Assembly: GCA_012511915.1 (NCBI GenBank)
Contig: JAAZFB010000105.1
Coordinates: forward strand, 1-13,917
DNA: 13,917 bases
Direction of reading: 5' to 3'
DNA from: Clostridiaceae bacterium
GTDB lineage: Bacteria > Bacillota > Clostridia > Monoglobales > Firm-18
The number at the start of each line of letters is the position of its first letter. Position 1 is the stretch's first letter. The notes beneath the pieces were generated by a model. The model was not told the DNA's origin. It did no database searches and worked only from the letters and a program-made list of their open reading frames with translations. Position numbers and translations under genes: made by a program. Positions 13,831 through 13,917 of the stretch are shown here, piece after piece.

Positions 13831-13917
13831 ATGCAAAACTACAAATTTGATGTAAGTAACACAAAAACAAGTGGGTCTATAAGGAAAACAGGAACACAAA
13901 GAGAACCGCGTGAGGAA
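13831..13917 (+). CDS. Possible start of a further coding region (partial, uncertain)
   Basis: An ATG at 13831 preceded by CCAGGT opens 29 codons (MQNYKFDVSNTKTSG and on) to the window edge. The residues do not resemble a family I know, and the last 28 bases look like a dispersed repeat rather than coding DNA, so this may be non-coding. Confidence 0.22.
   Translation, partial: MQNYKFDVSNTKTSGSIRKTGTQREPREE

Overview
The window looks like part of a low-GC Firmicutes genome, most likely an anaerobic clostridium. Supporting signs are AT-rich intergenic DNA, GGAGG-type ribosome binding sites, several TTG/GTG starts, a WalR-type regulator, a DUF421/DUF4363 membrane pair and a LoaP-type NusG paralogue. 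Species cannot be assigned from the sequence alone.

Positions 1-4250 look like stable chromosome. The minus strand carries a membrane-anchored LysM/G5/M23 peptidoglycan hydrolase followed by a WalR-like response regulator, apparently one operon with a well-formed sigma-A promoter. Upstream of it on the same strand is a DUF421-DUF4363 pair with a 1-nt overlap. The plus strand carries an ECF-type membrane protein, tRNA-Val(GAC) and a strong intrinsic terminator.

Positions 4250-13917 form a plus-strand surface or exopolysaccharide cluster that is mosaic and partly decayed. A strong promoter (TTGCTT-17-TATAAT) reads into an aminotransferase fragment and then an intact loaP gene. A 360-base leader with a GC-rich hairpin follows, a candidate target of LoaP. 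Next come a second DegT-type aminotransferase with an internal deletion and a PglC-type sugar transferase cut off after its catalytic Asp-Glu. From about 7200 the genes are largely intact: a PglD/NeuD-like acetyltransferase, a second phosphoglycosyl transferase, an HpcH/HpaI-type aldolase and an Ldh-family oxidoreductase coupled by an ATGA overlap, an acyltransferase-3 gene split by an in-frame TAA, and two GT4 glycosyltransferases. The window ends just after the second.

The intact genes could attach a sugar phosphate to a lipid carrier (7764), extend it with two glycosyltransferases (11366, 12604) and modify the sugar with acetyl (7205) and possibly acyl groups (broken 10344 gene). The aldolase and oxidoreductase may supply an unusual oxo- or hydroxy-acid building block; both appear to lack a histidine that is standard in their families. 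The most interesting points are the LoaP cassette with its leader, this enzyme pair, and the run of four damaged genes that records module replacement next to a tRNA gene.
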